Shown in pieces: positions 1-12,159 of a DNA stretch of 64,000 nucleotides (its first letter is position 1; the number at the start of each line of letters is the position of its first letter). The notes beneath the pieces are model-generated. The model was not told where the DNA came from, made no database searches, and saw only the letters and a list, made by a program, of their open reading frames with translations. Where the stretch lies: assembly GCA_020064725.1 (NCBI GenBank), contig JAGTWJ010000001.1, positions 682,001-746,000 on the forward strand. The letters are read 5' to 3'. This stretch comes from Drechslerella dactyloides (Eukaryota > Ascomycota > Orbiliomycetes > Orbiliales > Orbiliaceae). The position numbers and the translations under genes are program-made.

Positions 1-3000
1 TATATGTCAGAACATTTGTCCTCCAGGGACTAGCAACCGGATCTATCAGGAATATCAAAGGTTGCACGGCGCAGTTAGAGATCTCGCTAGCTAGCCCAAG
101 ATACAGACAGTCTGGTTTTGAGACTAATCTAGAGGCATGACGACCACCCGCCTACTCATTCCGAGTAGCTCGGACCCGTCTAACACCTAGACTATTCACA
201 ATGTCCAGCCTGGCGATCTTATCGATGGAGCCAATAGCATGATAGCGAACTCGCGCCCCTCTTGCCTGGAGACTAGGGAGGGGCTGAACGGTAGGAAGAA
301 TGGGAGGGCGAACGGACCATCGGGTCAACCAGGGACTGGTTGCCGTCGCGGAGGTCGGTAGCCAGCCATCGCGGCGGCCTGGTGATAGTCTTGCTGGGCC
401 ATTGTCGGTTCGGCAGATCCAGCGGCTTGAAGGGTCTGTATTTGCGAGAGGGGTCCTTGAGCCTAGTATACTGGTCAGAATGGTATCTCGCAATGCAGCA
501 GTATTGCATGAATGAGCGATAGTTGGGAAGCTTACATCGGCATGATGGCGTGCGCGCGGAGTTGTGGAGAACTAGAAGCTTGCTGAAGACAGAAGGTGGC
601 TGACCAAAGCGCAGGTTATTCCGAACGCCTAAATTTTATAATTTTTTCCGGCGTGGGGACCGAACAATGAGGCAATTGCGGCAACGTGGGCGTAAACGTG
701 GTGATGCTGAATTAACTCGCGCGCAATGCAATGAAGATAAAGAAGTTAAATTCGGCGGTCAGGATGACTCAGACAACTGGCCTTGCGACGCAAACTTCGA
801 CGACAGACCTCGATGGTGACATGAACCGCCGGTACTTATAAGCCGGCTGAATTGCGTCCGGTACCTAGCTAGTTGGCGGTGACTTCGGCGCTCGATCGAG
901 CATCGTAGCCGAACAGGGAACCGGATGAAAATTTTTCGAGCTCGTCGGTCAAATGGCGTCTCACAATTGCCATGCATTGCAAAACAGCGTACACCCCGCG
1001 TTTTGCCGCTGCATGCAGGCACAGAACAATGCAGCAGCAGCGGGGAAGACTGATCCCACCACGCGCGGCACAGTCTGTCAATGTACGCCAGAATTGGCCG
1101 TCTCGAGACAGCAGGCCCTTGCGGGTAGACGACATGACATGACATTTGCATTCTGCATCCTGGGGGAAGTTGGGCCAGGCGAGCAGAATGCGCCGGCGCG
1201 ATCCCGCGACAGCGTCCCTAAAATGACACAGCTCAACACATGGCAGTAATCACAGAGACACCGATTGGCACTCGCGACTCGATCCAGGCGGAGCTCTACG
1301 ATAGGAGACTACCCCTGTTGCCGTACCTGATCCTTCACGTATAACGGTCGGCAACAAAGACACCGCGACCAACTCAGATGCTACACGAAGAGCAAATAAT
1401 CGCAGACACTGCACTGCTGCAACGTAATCTTGCGATACGCAATTGCGCAAAAGGGTCATCCCGGAACGTTAACCGTTGCATCACTTGACAGGACGGCAAA
1501 ATGCGACGCAGGGACCATCAATTCAGAAATACATCCTCTTGCGCGCCTGGACCCTGGTGATAATTCGAGACAATCGCATTGTCAGTCTACGTCACTATGG
1601 GCCTCTACCTCTCAGATCAATGCAATGTCCTCGACTCCAGATATGATCCACCCAGTCAGCAGTGTCTCGACACGCCCAATTGACTGGATGTGGGTGCCAG
1701 TGACATGTATTCGATCCGGTCCCAAATTGGCCCTTTAGGCTTGACTAGACTTCTCTCCATTCGAAACCCCTTGCTATGCATCTCTCCGCCAGTCCAACCG
1801 TTGTCTGGTCGCTCTTTCTCAAGATGCTAGACCTAGATGACCAACTTTTACCTAGTGCGACACGCGGCCGCGTCCCACATATATCGACTATCGCGCATCG
1901 TGCTGTAGCTATTCGGCTCCCAACTAGGTAACGGCGATCAAATCCGAACCGTTATGTACCCCAGAAAACCAGCCATCGACATCCATAATCGGAGGCATTC
2001 AGCGGTAGAATATCGCATCGAATCCCCATGCGGGAAGAAGCTTCGATCGCCTCTACATAGAACCTGGAACATTAATTAGCTCATGCAATCTAATCATATC
2101 ATATCGTATCAATGAATCTCGAGCATACCAAGCGCTGCGTACCTCTTCTTATAATGATAATACTGGGCACCTGCATGCATGTATGCATCGATTATATACT
2201 TATATAACTAAGTAAATGCTACGCACGCCGGAAGAAGCCGTCTAGTTTGCGGGGCAAAGCCACTTATATACTTAACCAAGTATATAGCGCTAATTCCAAT
2301 GACCAGCTACGCGCATACGGCGTGCATACATGCGTGCCTAGTGTCAAATCTACCGACCGAACTTGCACATGTATACGCCGGCTTATTCCATCGGGTTCTA
2401 CTCTCGGATAAAGCTACCCAAAGCAACCGCCGAAGCCCAAATACAGCAGTAGCACAAAGTATATTATACCCGCTACGCCGATACGATGATAGACGTCCAC
2501 CTAGTGTGAACGCTACTCTTTTCGTCCGACAGCGTTTATATTAATCTGCACATCTGTCTGTCCTGTCGGTGATAGTTGGACCAGGAACTAGACCGCCGAG
2601 GGTACCGTACCACCGGCATACTCGGAGACTTGGCGTTCGTTCGTTCGCTGCATGCGTAGGGTTGGTGCACGCGGGTTCGCGTTGCCGGTTCGGGATGTGC
2701 CTTTGTCGAAAGTGGAGGTTGTCTGCTATAGGCATAGTCGCCGGGGCTGGAGATCACGGACGCACATGTCGCCTTGCCTTTTCATCCGCCGTCGTCCGTG
2801 GGCAGCCAAATTTCTCCCAGCGTCGCTGATATCGTGATGTTTCCTATCCTCTGGGGATCTTAGTATGAAAGCCCTTGGAAGCACCCCCTGCGCATTTTGG
2901 TTTCCAACGGAATATCTCGTTCTCACTACGCTGTTGGATAACTTAGGTGGACTGCCAACTCACCGTGTCAGCGAATTTGATCTCTATGGAAGAACATCAC

Positions 3001-6000
3001 ATTGATAGAATGGGGGTGTGAACGGGCGACGTCGTTATGTTGTAAGGGTTTTCGACTCTGTTGAGTTGGCGTAACGCGAGAAGCACAAGGAATACCCTGG
3101 AGCTGAGGTACGTTCCCAGGGATCAAGTAATTGTAGGCTCTGCCGAGAGACGTTCATGCTCCTGCTCATCTGTACATTTACCCGTTAGAGATATACGACA
3201 ACTTTCCTGATCCTAAGACTACTTCTTAACAACTTTGCAATGCCATAGTTTCATCTTGCCTTATTTTACCAAATTTTTGAGGAGTACTTATGACCCATTC
3301 CCCCTGCGTAGCCACGGATGCGGCCTCGAGCTCGGCTTCGGCTTCAGGGCCAGCATGATCAACTTCGACAACGAAAACGCCAAGTTGGTAGCGACCTGCT
3401 GTCGGTGACCGTTTATGACCTCCAAACGCTGCTCCACTACAAAATTCGCGAGGTGTAGCGGTCTATGGGACGTCTCGATCCGGTGGGCCCCGAGGTTGGG
3501 GTAGATCATGAAGGGAGGCGTTTCTGAGCCTGCTCGCGGAAGCAAGTTAAAGACCAGCCTTGTCTCATTTGGACCTCAGGATATAGTTATGGATGATGGC
3601 TCTCCAAATTTCGGAAGTTCGTTGAACGGGCAATCTTGACGAGTAGGCAGTAGGGCAGTAGGTAGAGAAATTGATGGCCGGTCAATACTATTCTGGAATT
3701 TATCCGAGCTGGGAAGCAGCTATCCTTCCTTCGACGCTTACGCAGCAGTTGCAGTGTTGTTCTTGTGGTAGTATTGCCACATGTGGCGCGACATCTATGC
3801 GCCACCACAAACAAATGTGTTGGTCCAGAGACAGCGTGAATTGAGGTTGTCAGCAACTTTTGAGTGGTAGTCAGGGTCTTGAAACGAACAAAGCCTGACG
3901 ACAGCGCCAGTGAAATATCATTTACTTTACGTTGGCTAGCTTTGTGAGTCTCGAAGAGAGCCTTGTTTCAATAGCGAGATTTGAGGGTAGCAAATTCAGT
4001 AGGTGCTCGATATATTCGCACGTCCAATTTACTCTGGCCTTGTCTGTCTTCTGCGTATTTGGCTCCTGATAACAGATTATCGGAAGCTGTCAACATCAGG
4101 CGTATCCAAGGCGTAAAATCTTCGAGAATCTACAGTTTTCTCGATGAATCAATTCGATTCATGAATACCATTGACTCATTCTCATACTTGTGATGTGGTT
4201 GTGGCAAGATCCATCTGCATGGCTTTGAAACTTCGGGATCACAAAACTGTGAAAGGCTTAAGCCTCGTATAGTGTAGGGGCCGAGTTGATTCCTGTGCAA
4301 CGCCCCTCTCGACCGAATTCAACTTGCCGAAGTGATCAATCGTACAGCATGCAATCGATTAATCCTGCATACACATATGTGCGCTTTTGTCTCTGATCCA
4401 CTTGGGCGTGCCGGTGGCGGCAGACAGGCATCTGTCTTACGGCTGACTAGAATTTCACCAGGATCATTTCCCGCAAGGTAAGCATGGCCAGCGATGCCGT
4501 ACTGTGTCGGAGCATGACGAGTGTTGGTTCATGCTGTGCTTCTCCGTGGTGGGTGTAAATTTTTTCGGAACAATGCTCCCGAGGCTCGCCAATGTTCTTT
4601 GACATTTCGTCTCAAATATTAGATTAAGGATTGTGATTGGATGACAACATCATTAGGCTATAAGCTAGTTTATCTGTTAAGTACGATATATCGATCGATA
4701 TATCAGCGTTGAGTGAAAAATTTCGATGCGTCGAGAAAGTTCTGGTGAGGTACAGGAGCATTACCTAAAGTGAGGCTCCAGTGGGGACTGATTTGGCAGT
4801 CTGTTTGTCGTATATGGAGCTGCGATCGCCTTCGAAGCAAAGGATTCCACCTGCCAGATGAGCACAGATGCCAGTGCTGACGGCTTGATTTCTCACCAGT
4901 CCTGGACGGGTTTTAAGACAAAACGCAGGGCAATCGGTGGGCGGGGGCGTGAGATTCGAGATTCGGATATATAAATGACGGAGCAACGATGAATCGAGTC
5001 CAGGGTTCCAATTCCAGATCTAGAATTGGTGATCTAGAACTCTGAATCGGGAACCAAAACGAAAACGTGCACAAGCAAGAAACTTCACCAAGCGGGCTGC
5101 CTTGAACCTCTGTAACACCTTCATCTCGGGGCGGAAGCTGCAGCTCGATCGGATCCAGCTAAGCTTTCCCGCCACCAGCTTGGGTCCCAGCCAGCCAGCC
5201 CCTCATCAGCCGGCGAGCTTGCCACAAACAAAGCTCCATTACCATTTCACCCTTTGTGCAAAATCCCATCGAACATCACCACCATCATCATCACCACCGC
5301 ACTTGGGCCTGCTACCCTGTCGAGGAAAGCGAGGTGTCCGGCCTCCGCAGCTAGACGATCTGACGAGGATCCATTCCTAGCGCCGTTTCTCACCCGGGCC
5401 CCACCAGGCAGCGTCCGCAGCACGTCTGGTTGGATCGCTCCGAATCCTTCAAAACCGCCTCTTGCATCCATCGAAAAGAGCCTCCCGCTTCCGGCCTCCC
5501 CTCTTGCGGTATCGAGCGAATCGCATCCCTAGGCGAGATAATCCCGACATCGTCACGCAGTAAGTACGACCGTCCGAGCATCCCGTGTTACATGCCCTCC
5601 GAGCAAGAAGAACGCCTGGGAGTTTATCTTGCGCGGCGCCTTTCGCCTAAGCGGCCGGCCGGTTTTGTTCGAGTGCCTGCCCAACTGAACGGGCATGGTC
5701 CGGTCTGGATCGATCACCAGCAGACCATGGCGAAAAAGCCAATGTTCCAGGGCGATAGCACCTGCTACGCCTGCTTTGGAGCTAGTTGGCTAGCTGGCTA
5801 GCTGGCAGGAGGGGAAGCTCTGCTTATCCGGTGCTACCCTCCAGCTGCATGGCTGTTGCATGGATGAATGGATTCGTGCACATCATCATCACCGACGAAC
5901 CTTGCTGATGTTCTCGCAGGCATTGCGTATCGACACTCGCATTGGAAAGAAAGCCCGCACGATTCATTCATTCGCAAAAGTCCTCTGAGGCTAGATAGCG

Positions 6001-6179
6001 CTTCGCTTCGAGCAGCACACGCAGCCTGACTGCGAATTACGCTACTCTTACGGCGTAGCATCTCCTGCAGGCCCGCTAGTTGGCTGGGCCCAAGAAGCAG
6101 CAGCTGGCAGCTGGCCGGGCTGAAAAGTCACTTCCGCGCTACGACCGTTACCCTTTCCTTCTAACCTCCACCACCACAC
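1..6179. other. Gene-free stretch, about 6.2 kb
   Basis: I see no supportable gene. Open frames are short, mostly lack an ATG, have no domain motifs and do not join across plausible introns. The stretch holds a perfect 20-bp palindrome at 4685-4704 and a 7-bp-armed inverted repeat around AGATCT at 5008-5029. From about 5100 the sequence becomes C/T-rich with CAT/CAC runs, which suits the distal promoter of the Hsp70-like gene downstream. A decayed mobile element is possible, but I recognise no transposase or reverse-transcriptase motif. Confidence 0.5.
4685..4704. repeat. Perfect 20-bp palindrome
   Basis: GATATATCGA is followed directly by its exact reverse complement TCGATATATC, with no spacer. 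It lies in an AT-rich gene-free stretch. No function is implied. Confidence 0.7.
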
Positions 6180-6354
6180 ACCACCTCCACTAACCAACTA
6201 CTGCCGCGGCAGCCTTCCCAACGTTTACGTTTGCTGCCCGCTGCTCGCCTGTCCGCCTGCTGTCCGCCTGCCTGCCTGACTCCCTTCCCCCCTCTTCCTT
6301 CTCTTCTTCTTCTTCTTCTTCTCCTCTTCCTTCTTTCTCTCCTTTCCCTTCGAA
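6180..6354 (+). promoter_or_regulatory. Pyrimidine-rich leader of the Hsp70-like gene
   Basis: C/T-rich DNA, including a long CTT/TTC run at about 6296-6345, directly precedes the ATG at 6355. Pyrimidine tracts just upstream of start codons are common at transcription start regions of well-expressed fungal genes. I infer a core promoter and 5' leader. I see no clear TATA box. Confidence 0.45.
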
Positions 6355-9300
6355 ATGGATCAGGTGAACTCTCGTCTCAAGAAGCTTGGATTCGCCAGGA
6401 AGCCCTCTACAAATAACGGCCACCCCCAGTTGCAGCCCTCCGCATCTCAGTCCTCTCTGCACCAACCGCCTGCGCGGCAAACACCACCACCTCCACAGCC
6501 AAACCCGCTCGGCCGGCCTCCTTCTTATACAGGAGCCCCTCAAGGAGGTCCTACCCCGCCAGGACAGAACCCGTATCCTCCTCAAGGCCAACCCCCACAA
6601 CCATCGCCGCATAGCAATCCCCATACTCCGCCTGTCGGCCCACCCGGCAATCCTCAGCAGCCTCATCAGCCTCCTCAACAACAGCCGCCTAATATCAGGC
6701 CGCCACATCTCCAACAAGGCCCTCCCGCCCAAGGCCAACCGCATCAAGGCCCTCCCTCGAACCTCAACGGCCCGCAAGGTCGAACAACTTCTCCAATGCC
6801 GCCTCAAGGACCTCCCTACGGGCAATTCCCGCCTCCGATAAACACAAACACTGCGCCGTACGGCCGCCCGCTGGGACCTGGAGTCCCTTATCCACCCGGT
6901 GGCCAAGCTCCTCCGTACGGCCAAGGCCACCCGCCCGGCCCTCCCGGTCAGGGAGGATATCCTCCACATGGACCACCGGGGGTTCCTCACGGTGGACCGC
7001 CTGGAGGTCAAGGGCCGCCTGGCGGCTTCCCACAGCAGCAGGGGCCTCCAGGTGCTGGGCCAGCTCATGAAGTTGCAGGTGGAGGAAGGAGCACATCACA
7101 GCTCATTGTCGGCATAGATTTTGTAAGTTTCTTTTCATCGCGTGGATTGGCACGTTTTCACGATCTACCATCCATTCATATCCTTCCCACGTGTTCTGTC
7201 GAACCTTGCATTTGATCTTTTTTTTTTTTTTTGGTTCTTACTCGTTTCGGGTTGTTCCTCGTCAGCAAGTTGGGGCGAATCCGATATCACATCACAACCC
7301 CACTTTGCTCCTGTGCTGTGGTTTCGCTCAGCCGCACTCCAGCCAGTGAGCGCACCACCACAGGCTGAATCAGTCTTACCAAGACTAGCGCTGCATCGTC
7401 CGAAATATTTCAAATCCAACGAATGGAATACTAATACGCTATTTTTTATTTGCCTCGCCATAGGGTACCACATTTTCGGGCGTCGCCTACGCTTTCGTAA
7501 CAGGGACAGATGCGAAGGAGGCTATCATCACAGAGTGGCCCGGCGCTGGAAACACCACTCGGCAGAAGGTAAACAGGCAATTCGATCCGCGGTGGCTTTG
7601 GCGACGAGCTAATATGATTCGCCCGTAGATTCCTACGGTCCTCTACTACGACCAATATCAAAAGGTGGTGGGATGGGGCGCCGACATTGCTGACGCCTTG
7701 GCGCCGACCGGTTACCCGAAAGCTGGTGTTCAGAAGGTAAGGCATCACTAATCCCCTCGCACGACCCGTCCGAACTGCGATCGCTAAGACAGCGAATAGG
7801 TCGAATGGTTCAAGCTGCAGCTCATGGTGTCGGGGAACACCTACATTGACCCGATCAACCTGCCGCCCCTGCCACCCGGCAAGTCGGAAATCGATGTTGC
7901 CGCCGATTACCTCTTCAAGCTCCGCCAAGCTATGCGCGCGGCGCTGCAGAAGGCTCTCGGCGAGGTCTTCAACAGAGAAGAACGTAATATCAAGTACTTT
8001 TTGACTGTTCCCGCCATCTGGAACGATGCTGGTAAAGCTGCCACCAGACAGGCAGCCATCCAGGCTGGTTTCCTGAGAGACGCGAACGACAACCGCCTCA
8101 CATTGATCACTGAACCCGAAGCTGCGGCCATGTTCTGTTCCAAGGCCGGCCTGCTAAATCTCAAGATCCATGATGCCGTCCTGATCGTCGATTGCGGTGG
8201 CGGTACCGTCGATCTGATCGCTTATGAGGTTGAAGAAGAAGTGCCCTTCTCCGTCGCAGAATGTACCGCTGGTTCCGGTGACAGCTGCGGTAGCACGGCG
8301 CTCAACCGCAATTTCTCGAATATCCTGCGTGCCAAGATCCGGAAGATGAAGTTGCCGGACGGGTCCAAGACGGCTGGCAAGGTCTATGCGAAGTGTATCA
8401 TGGACTTCGAGAACCGGATTAAGGCTGATTTCCGGAACAGCGGCCAGAAGTGGGCTGTCGATGTTGGTATCGAGACCGACTTCCCGGAAGCCGGCATTGA
8501 GGAGGGTTACATGACGTTCACGAATGAGGAAATTCTGCAGTGCTTCGAGCCGGTCGTCAACCGGATTTTGGAGCTCGTGCGAAACCAGATCATCGCCATC
8601 CAGGCGCAGAACCGACAGCTGCAGGTGAGATTCCCCACGCATACTCTCAGACACCGGAGACTCGGAGGCTAATTTTCTTTAGAACGTCCTGGTCGTTGGT
8701 GGTTTCGGTGCTTCCGAATACTTGTTCCAGCAGATCAAGCTGCACGTGCCCCCACAGTTCCAGAACAAGGTCGTCCGACCCATGGACTCTGTCGCCGCGA
8801 TCGTCAAGGGCGCCGTTACTGCTGGTATTACCGAGCGTGTCGTCACATCGCGTGTCGCACGTCGTCATTACCTTATGGCCACACTGCAACCCTTCAAGGA
8901 GGGCCACCATCCCGAAGCCTATCGCGTGCCTTCGCTCGACGGCAAGGATAGGTGCAAGTACACCCGACAGATTTTCGTCACCAAGGGCCAGAGAGTCAAG
9001 ATTGGCGAGCCGGTTAAGGTTTCGTTCTTCAGACAGGTGGCGCCTGGTGCAACGTTGATGTATGAGGATATATTATACGCTTGCGACGACGATGTCTGCC
9101 CCGAGTACACCAAGGACTCGCGTACGTATCCTTCCTATACCCGTCCATCGTTATTTGAGTGGGGCAAGAGGCTAACGGTGTTCTTTTCTACGAATAGGTA
9201 TCAAGGAGGTCGTTACCCTTACGTCGGATCTCAGCCGCAAGAACTTGGAGAAGGACTTTGAACGCATGGACACGCCGCAGGGCACATTTTACCGCGTGTA

Positions 9301-9397
9301 CTTTGATATTTACCTGACGTTGGACGGCTCGGAGTTCAATGCGGAGCTCGTCTGCCAGGGCGAGGTTATGGGACGATGCTCTGCCAAGTTCCGTTGA
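6355..9397 (+). CDS. Hsp70-family ATPase (HSPA12-like) with Pro/Gly/Gln-rich N-terminus
   Basis: Six exons read by splicing: 6355-7122, 7464-7568, 7629-7736, 7800-8624, 8683-9121 and 9198-9397, giving about 814 residues with frame kept at every junction. Residues 1-245 are low-complexity and rich in Pro, Gly and Gln, with repeated PPYG and GPP units. An actin/Hsp70-type ATPase follows: phosphate-1 loop IDFGTTFSG (about 254-262, interrupted by intron 1), phosphate-2 loop DCGGGTVD (458-465) and an adenosine loop VGGFGASEYL (about 607). There is no room for the beta-sandwich substrate domain and lid of canonical Hsp70, so this fits the divergent HSPA12-like group common in filamentous fungi. Those proteins bind nucleotide, but their clients are mostly unknown. 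The 341-bp first intron is unusually long for this window and carries a poly-T run. The ATG follows a pyrimidine-rich leader. The ATPase call is firm; the cellular role is not known. Confidence 0.9.
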
Positions 9398-11179
9398 TCA
9401 AGCGAGTCTTGCGAGCGAGCGAGTACATGCAGGAGGTGGTGTTGGTAATGTTATTATGGAGCAGACAGAGTCTTTATTTTTTTCTCGTCTCTTATTTATA
9501 GTAGTGCCTATCTTCCCTTTTTTTTATTTTATTTATTTATTATAAAAAGTACTTTCGTGGAAGTACTTGTTACTCAGTCAGGTTTATGACGGTTGGTACC
9601 TATTATGTTTAACGTTTTATGACGGTGGTCCTTATTTACCTGAGGAATTACTTATTCATGTTGATGGTGGCGGTGGTTGATAGTATACTGTGATCGTATT
9701 CCTCTATTCCCCCATAACTTCGTTCTATATCTTGAAGCCGTCTCTTTATATTTTTTTTCTTTCTTGTTTCTTGCTCGTTTAAGCTTCTCTGTTGTTTCTG
9801 TTTATTGTGAGATGATTGGTCGGCCGATACTGCGATGCATGTATGTATGTACCTATGGTGAAGGTCGACCTTAGCAATGAGATCGATGATATACGAATAG
9901 TACCGTGAGGCGCAATTGCGCAAATACGAGCGTCGGGACCGATGTCGTGTGCAGACGTATGGACGGTCGCAGGGGGTATGCCTGCAGCTAGCTGGGGCGA
10001 TGCATATACGGATGTGAGGGTGCACCACGAATTCACGTGTTCTCACGTTAGATTACCATGGCATGGGTGTATCAAGTCGCCGTCTTCGGATCTCGGGATC
10101 TGGGTGCACGGAGTTATTTATATACATCACGATGAGGAGAGTTCCTGAGCACACGTGCGCCTTGGGTGGTCTTGTGTCTCGTCTCGGGCTGAAGTTGTCT
10201 GTTGATTTTACGGTATGATACTATTGCTGCGTCGATAGATTCCGCGATGGGATAGTCGGATGAGAGGTTGCTTTGTGCCGGATGGACACAATGCGATTAT
10301 ACGTACGTACGTACGCACGTACGGGCCGATGATACTATTTTCAACGTTGAAATGCACATGCACGCACGGATGTAGGATTTTTCATTCATGCATGCGCGAC
10401 GGCGAGATCGCGATAGCATGTTGGATGGGTGGTTGGTGGTGTCAATTGTCAATGTTGATGGATGGGGAGGTGTGTGTGCCTGCAGGCGTTGAGGCTGAGT
10501 CGGCCGGGTGCATGCAAGCGATGACTGGCAGACAGACAGATGGCTCCACCAGCACGCAGAAATTTTCCACGGAAAGAGGGGTAAAGCTATTGCTTACTTG
10601 TTCCAGGTGGAACGAACGGCATGTTCCTCGACTGGTCAGTTAGATTCTCCCATCCATCCCAACCGTGCATATGCGCGAAACACTGCTTGTGAGGCTGAAT
10701 GGATTGGGATTTTACTCTTTTCGAGCTCTTGGTCTTGAATCCCGAGATTAAGCTTCGAGTCGTGTAGTGATCTGTATGAGCTGTTTGTTCCGGACGAGTG
10801 AGTGGGGTCGGTGGAACGCGCGGATTGGTCTGGATCCTGGCAAAGCGCGGTTGAAACTGTGGGTATTACTTTGATTATATCTGACAATCGAGGAAGGGAT
10901 CGTAAGATGATGCGATAACGCGTATGGAGCTGAAGGTTCAGGCTGACGAACGGGCGAGGCTACGTTAGCAGGATTTTGGGGTGCTGTGATGCTATTTTTA
11001 CATCTGCTCGTGATATCGCGGAGGGCAAACGGACGGTGGAGTTTTGGACCGTTATCGATAAACCCGGCTTGCCGGCGGACATTACTGCGAGCGAGAAAGT
11101 TAGCATATACAATCCGCGAGAGTTCATTAGCCGTGAATGAATGAACGGATAGCTGGATTGACCGAATGACTGCAGTAAT

Positions 11180-11199
11180 GGCCGGCCGGCCGGCCGGCC
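11180..11199. repeat. GGCC tandem run
   Basis: Five GGCC units stand in a row and are therefore self-complementary. They lie in intergenic DNA. Function unknown, probably simple-sequence expansion. Confidence 0.7.
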
Positions 11200-12108
11200 A
11201 GCCAGCTGGTGCGCAGTGCACATGCAGACCAGCCCGATCAATACGATTAGCCGGGGGGCTGCTTAAGGGGAGCTGACGGCGTCTGCACTTCATGCCTCAT
11301 GCCTCGCTCCCCTCCTGCCCGTCCGTAGATAGTAGAATTCCCATCCCCTCGACATGACATGACATGACAGGACGGGCTCCTCTCGAACGACCGAACGACC
11401 GAGCGAAACGAACAACAGACGAGCAAACTTGCCCCCGGCCATCGAATCGATCGAATAGAGAGGATATCGCCGGAATTAAGGAGCCTGCACGCCGCCCCTC
11501 TTCGCTGTTGAAGCAAGCGACCCTGATACATAGCTCGACACACGCACGTCCACACCCGTGCTAGCTTGCGGTGTTAACGTTAGCTAAGGTTATTGATCCC
11601 AGTTACAGGTTGGGGTTTTTTGTTCGTCGAGTTGGAAGCAAGTGTGAGTGCGCTCCCTCCTTTGCATGCCCGCCTGCCTGCCTCTCGCCCCCCCTATTGT
11701 ACAGTATGTGCGAGTAGTCTGTAGGGAGGAGGGAGTTATGCCCGATTGGCAGCTCACCTGCCCGTGGAGTTCTATTTGGAATAGTGCCCCCTACAGCAGT
11801 GTCCGTCAGCCCATCCATCCATCCATCTGTCTGTCCGTCTGTCTGTCTGTCCGTGGCCGGCTGCAGTGCAGTTTGCCGAGTCACACTGCACCCGCCGGGC
11901 AGACGTGGGCCATTGGCACGGCACGGCTTGTGGAGGGGGAGAACAGGCAAGCAAGCACGCCAGGGCTGTTGGAGAAAAGTCGGAGTCGGTCTGCTTAGTG
12001 CTGCTTCTTTCAGCAGGAGTCCCCGCGTCTAATTCGCCCTGTTTTGCGTCAAGACTTACCCTGAGATTGCGAGCGTGGTGGCAGTGGTCTCGTTTTACTT
12101 TATTTCTG

Positions 12109-12126
12109 ATGTTGATGGCCTGGTGA
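12109..12126 (+). promoter_or_regulatory. Possible upstream ORF (MLMAW-stop)
   Basis: A five-residue frame with an ATG and stop ends 33 bases before the main ATG at 12160. If the transcript starts upstream of it, it could reduce translation of the main frame. The transcription start is not visible, so this is only a candidate. Confidence 0.3.
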
Positions 12127-12159
12127 ATTGAAGGGAGGACCTGAGCAGTTGCCGCAGCC

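Larger units (their letters stand above)
9398..12159. other. Intergenic stretch with simple repeats
   Basis: No gene is supported. It holds the 3' flank of the Hsp70-like gene (T-rich up to about 9550) and short simple repeats: ACGT units near 10300-10325, a GGCC run at 11180-11199, and CTGT/CCGT units near 11826-11853. The last few hundred bases are likely promoter and leader of the gene at 12160. They include a possible six-codon upstream frame at 12109-12126. Confidence 0.5.

Noticed and set aside
3288..3545. Minus-strand 85-codon frame
   Set aside because: Overlapping frames on both strands look equally good and none shows a motif.
5430..5801. Open frame of 123 codons upstream of the Hsp70-like gene
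   Set aside because: No domain features, biased composition from C/T-rich promoter DNA, and competing frames overlap it.
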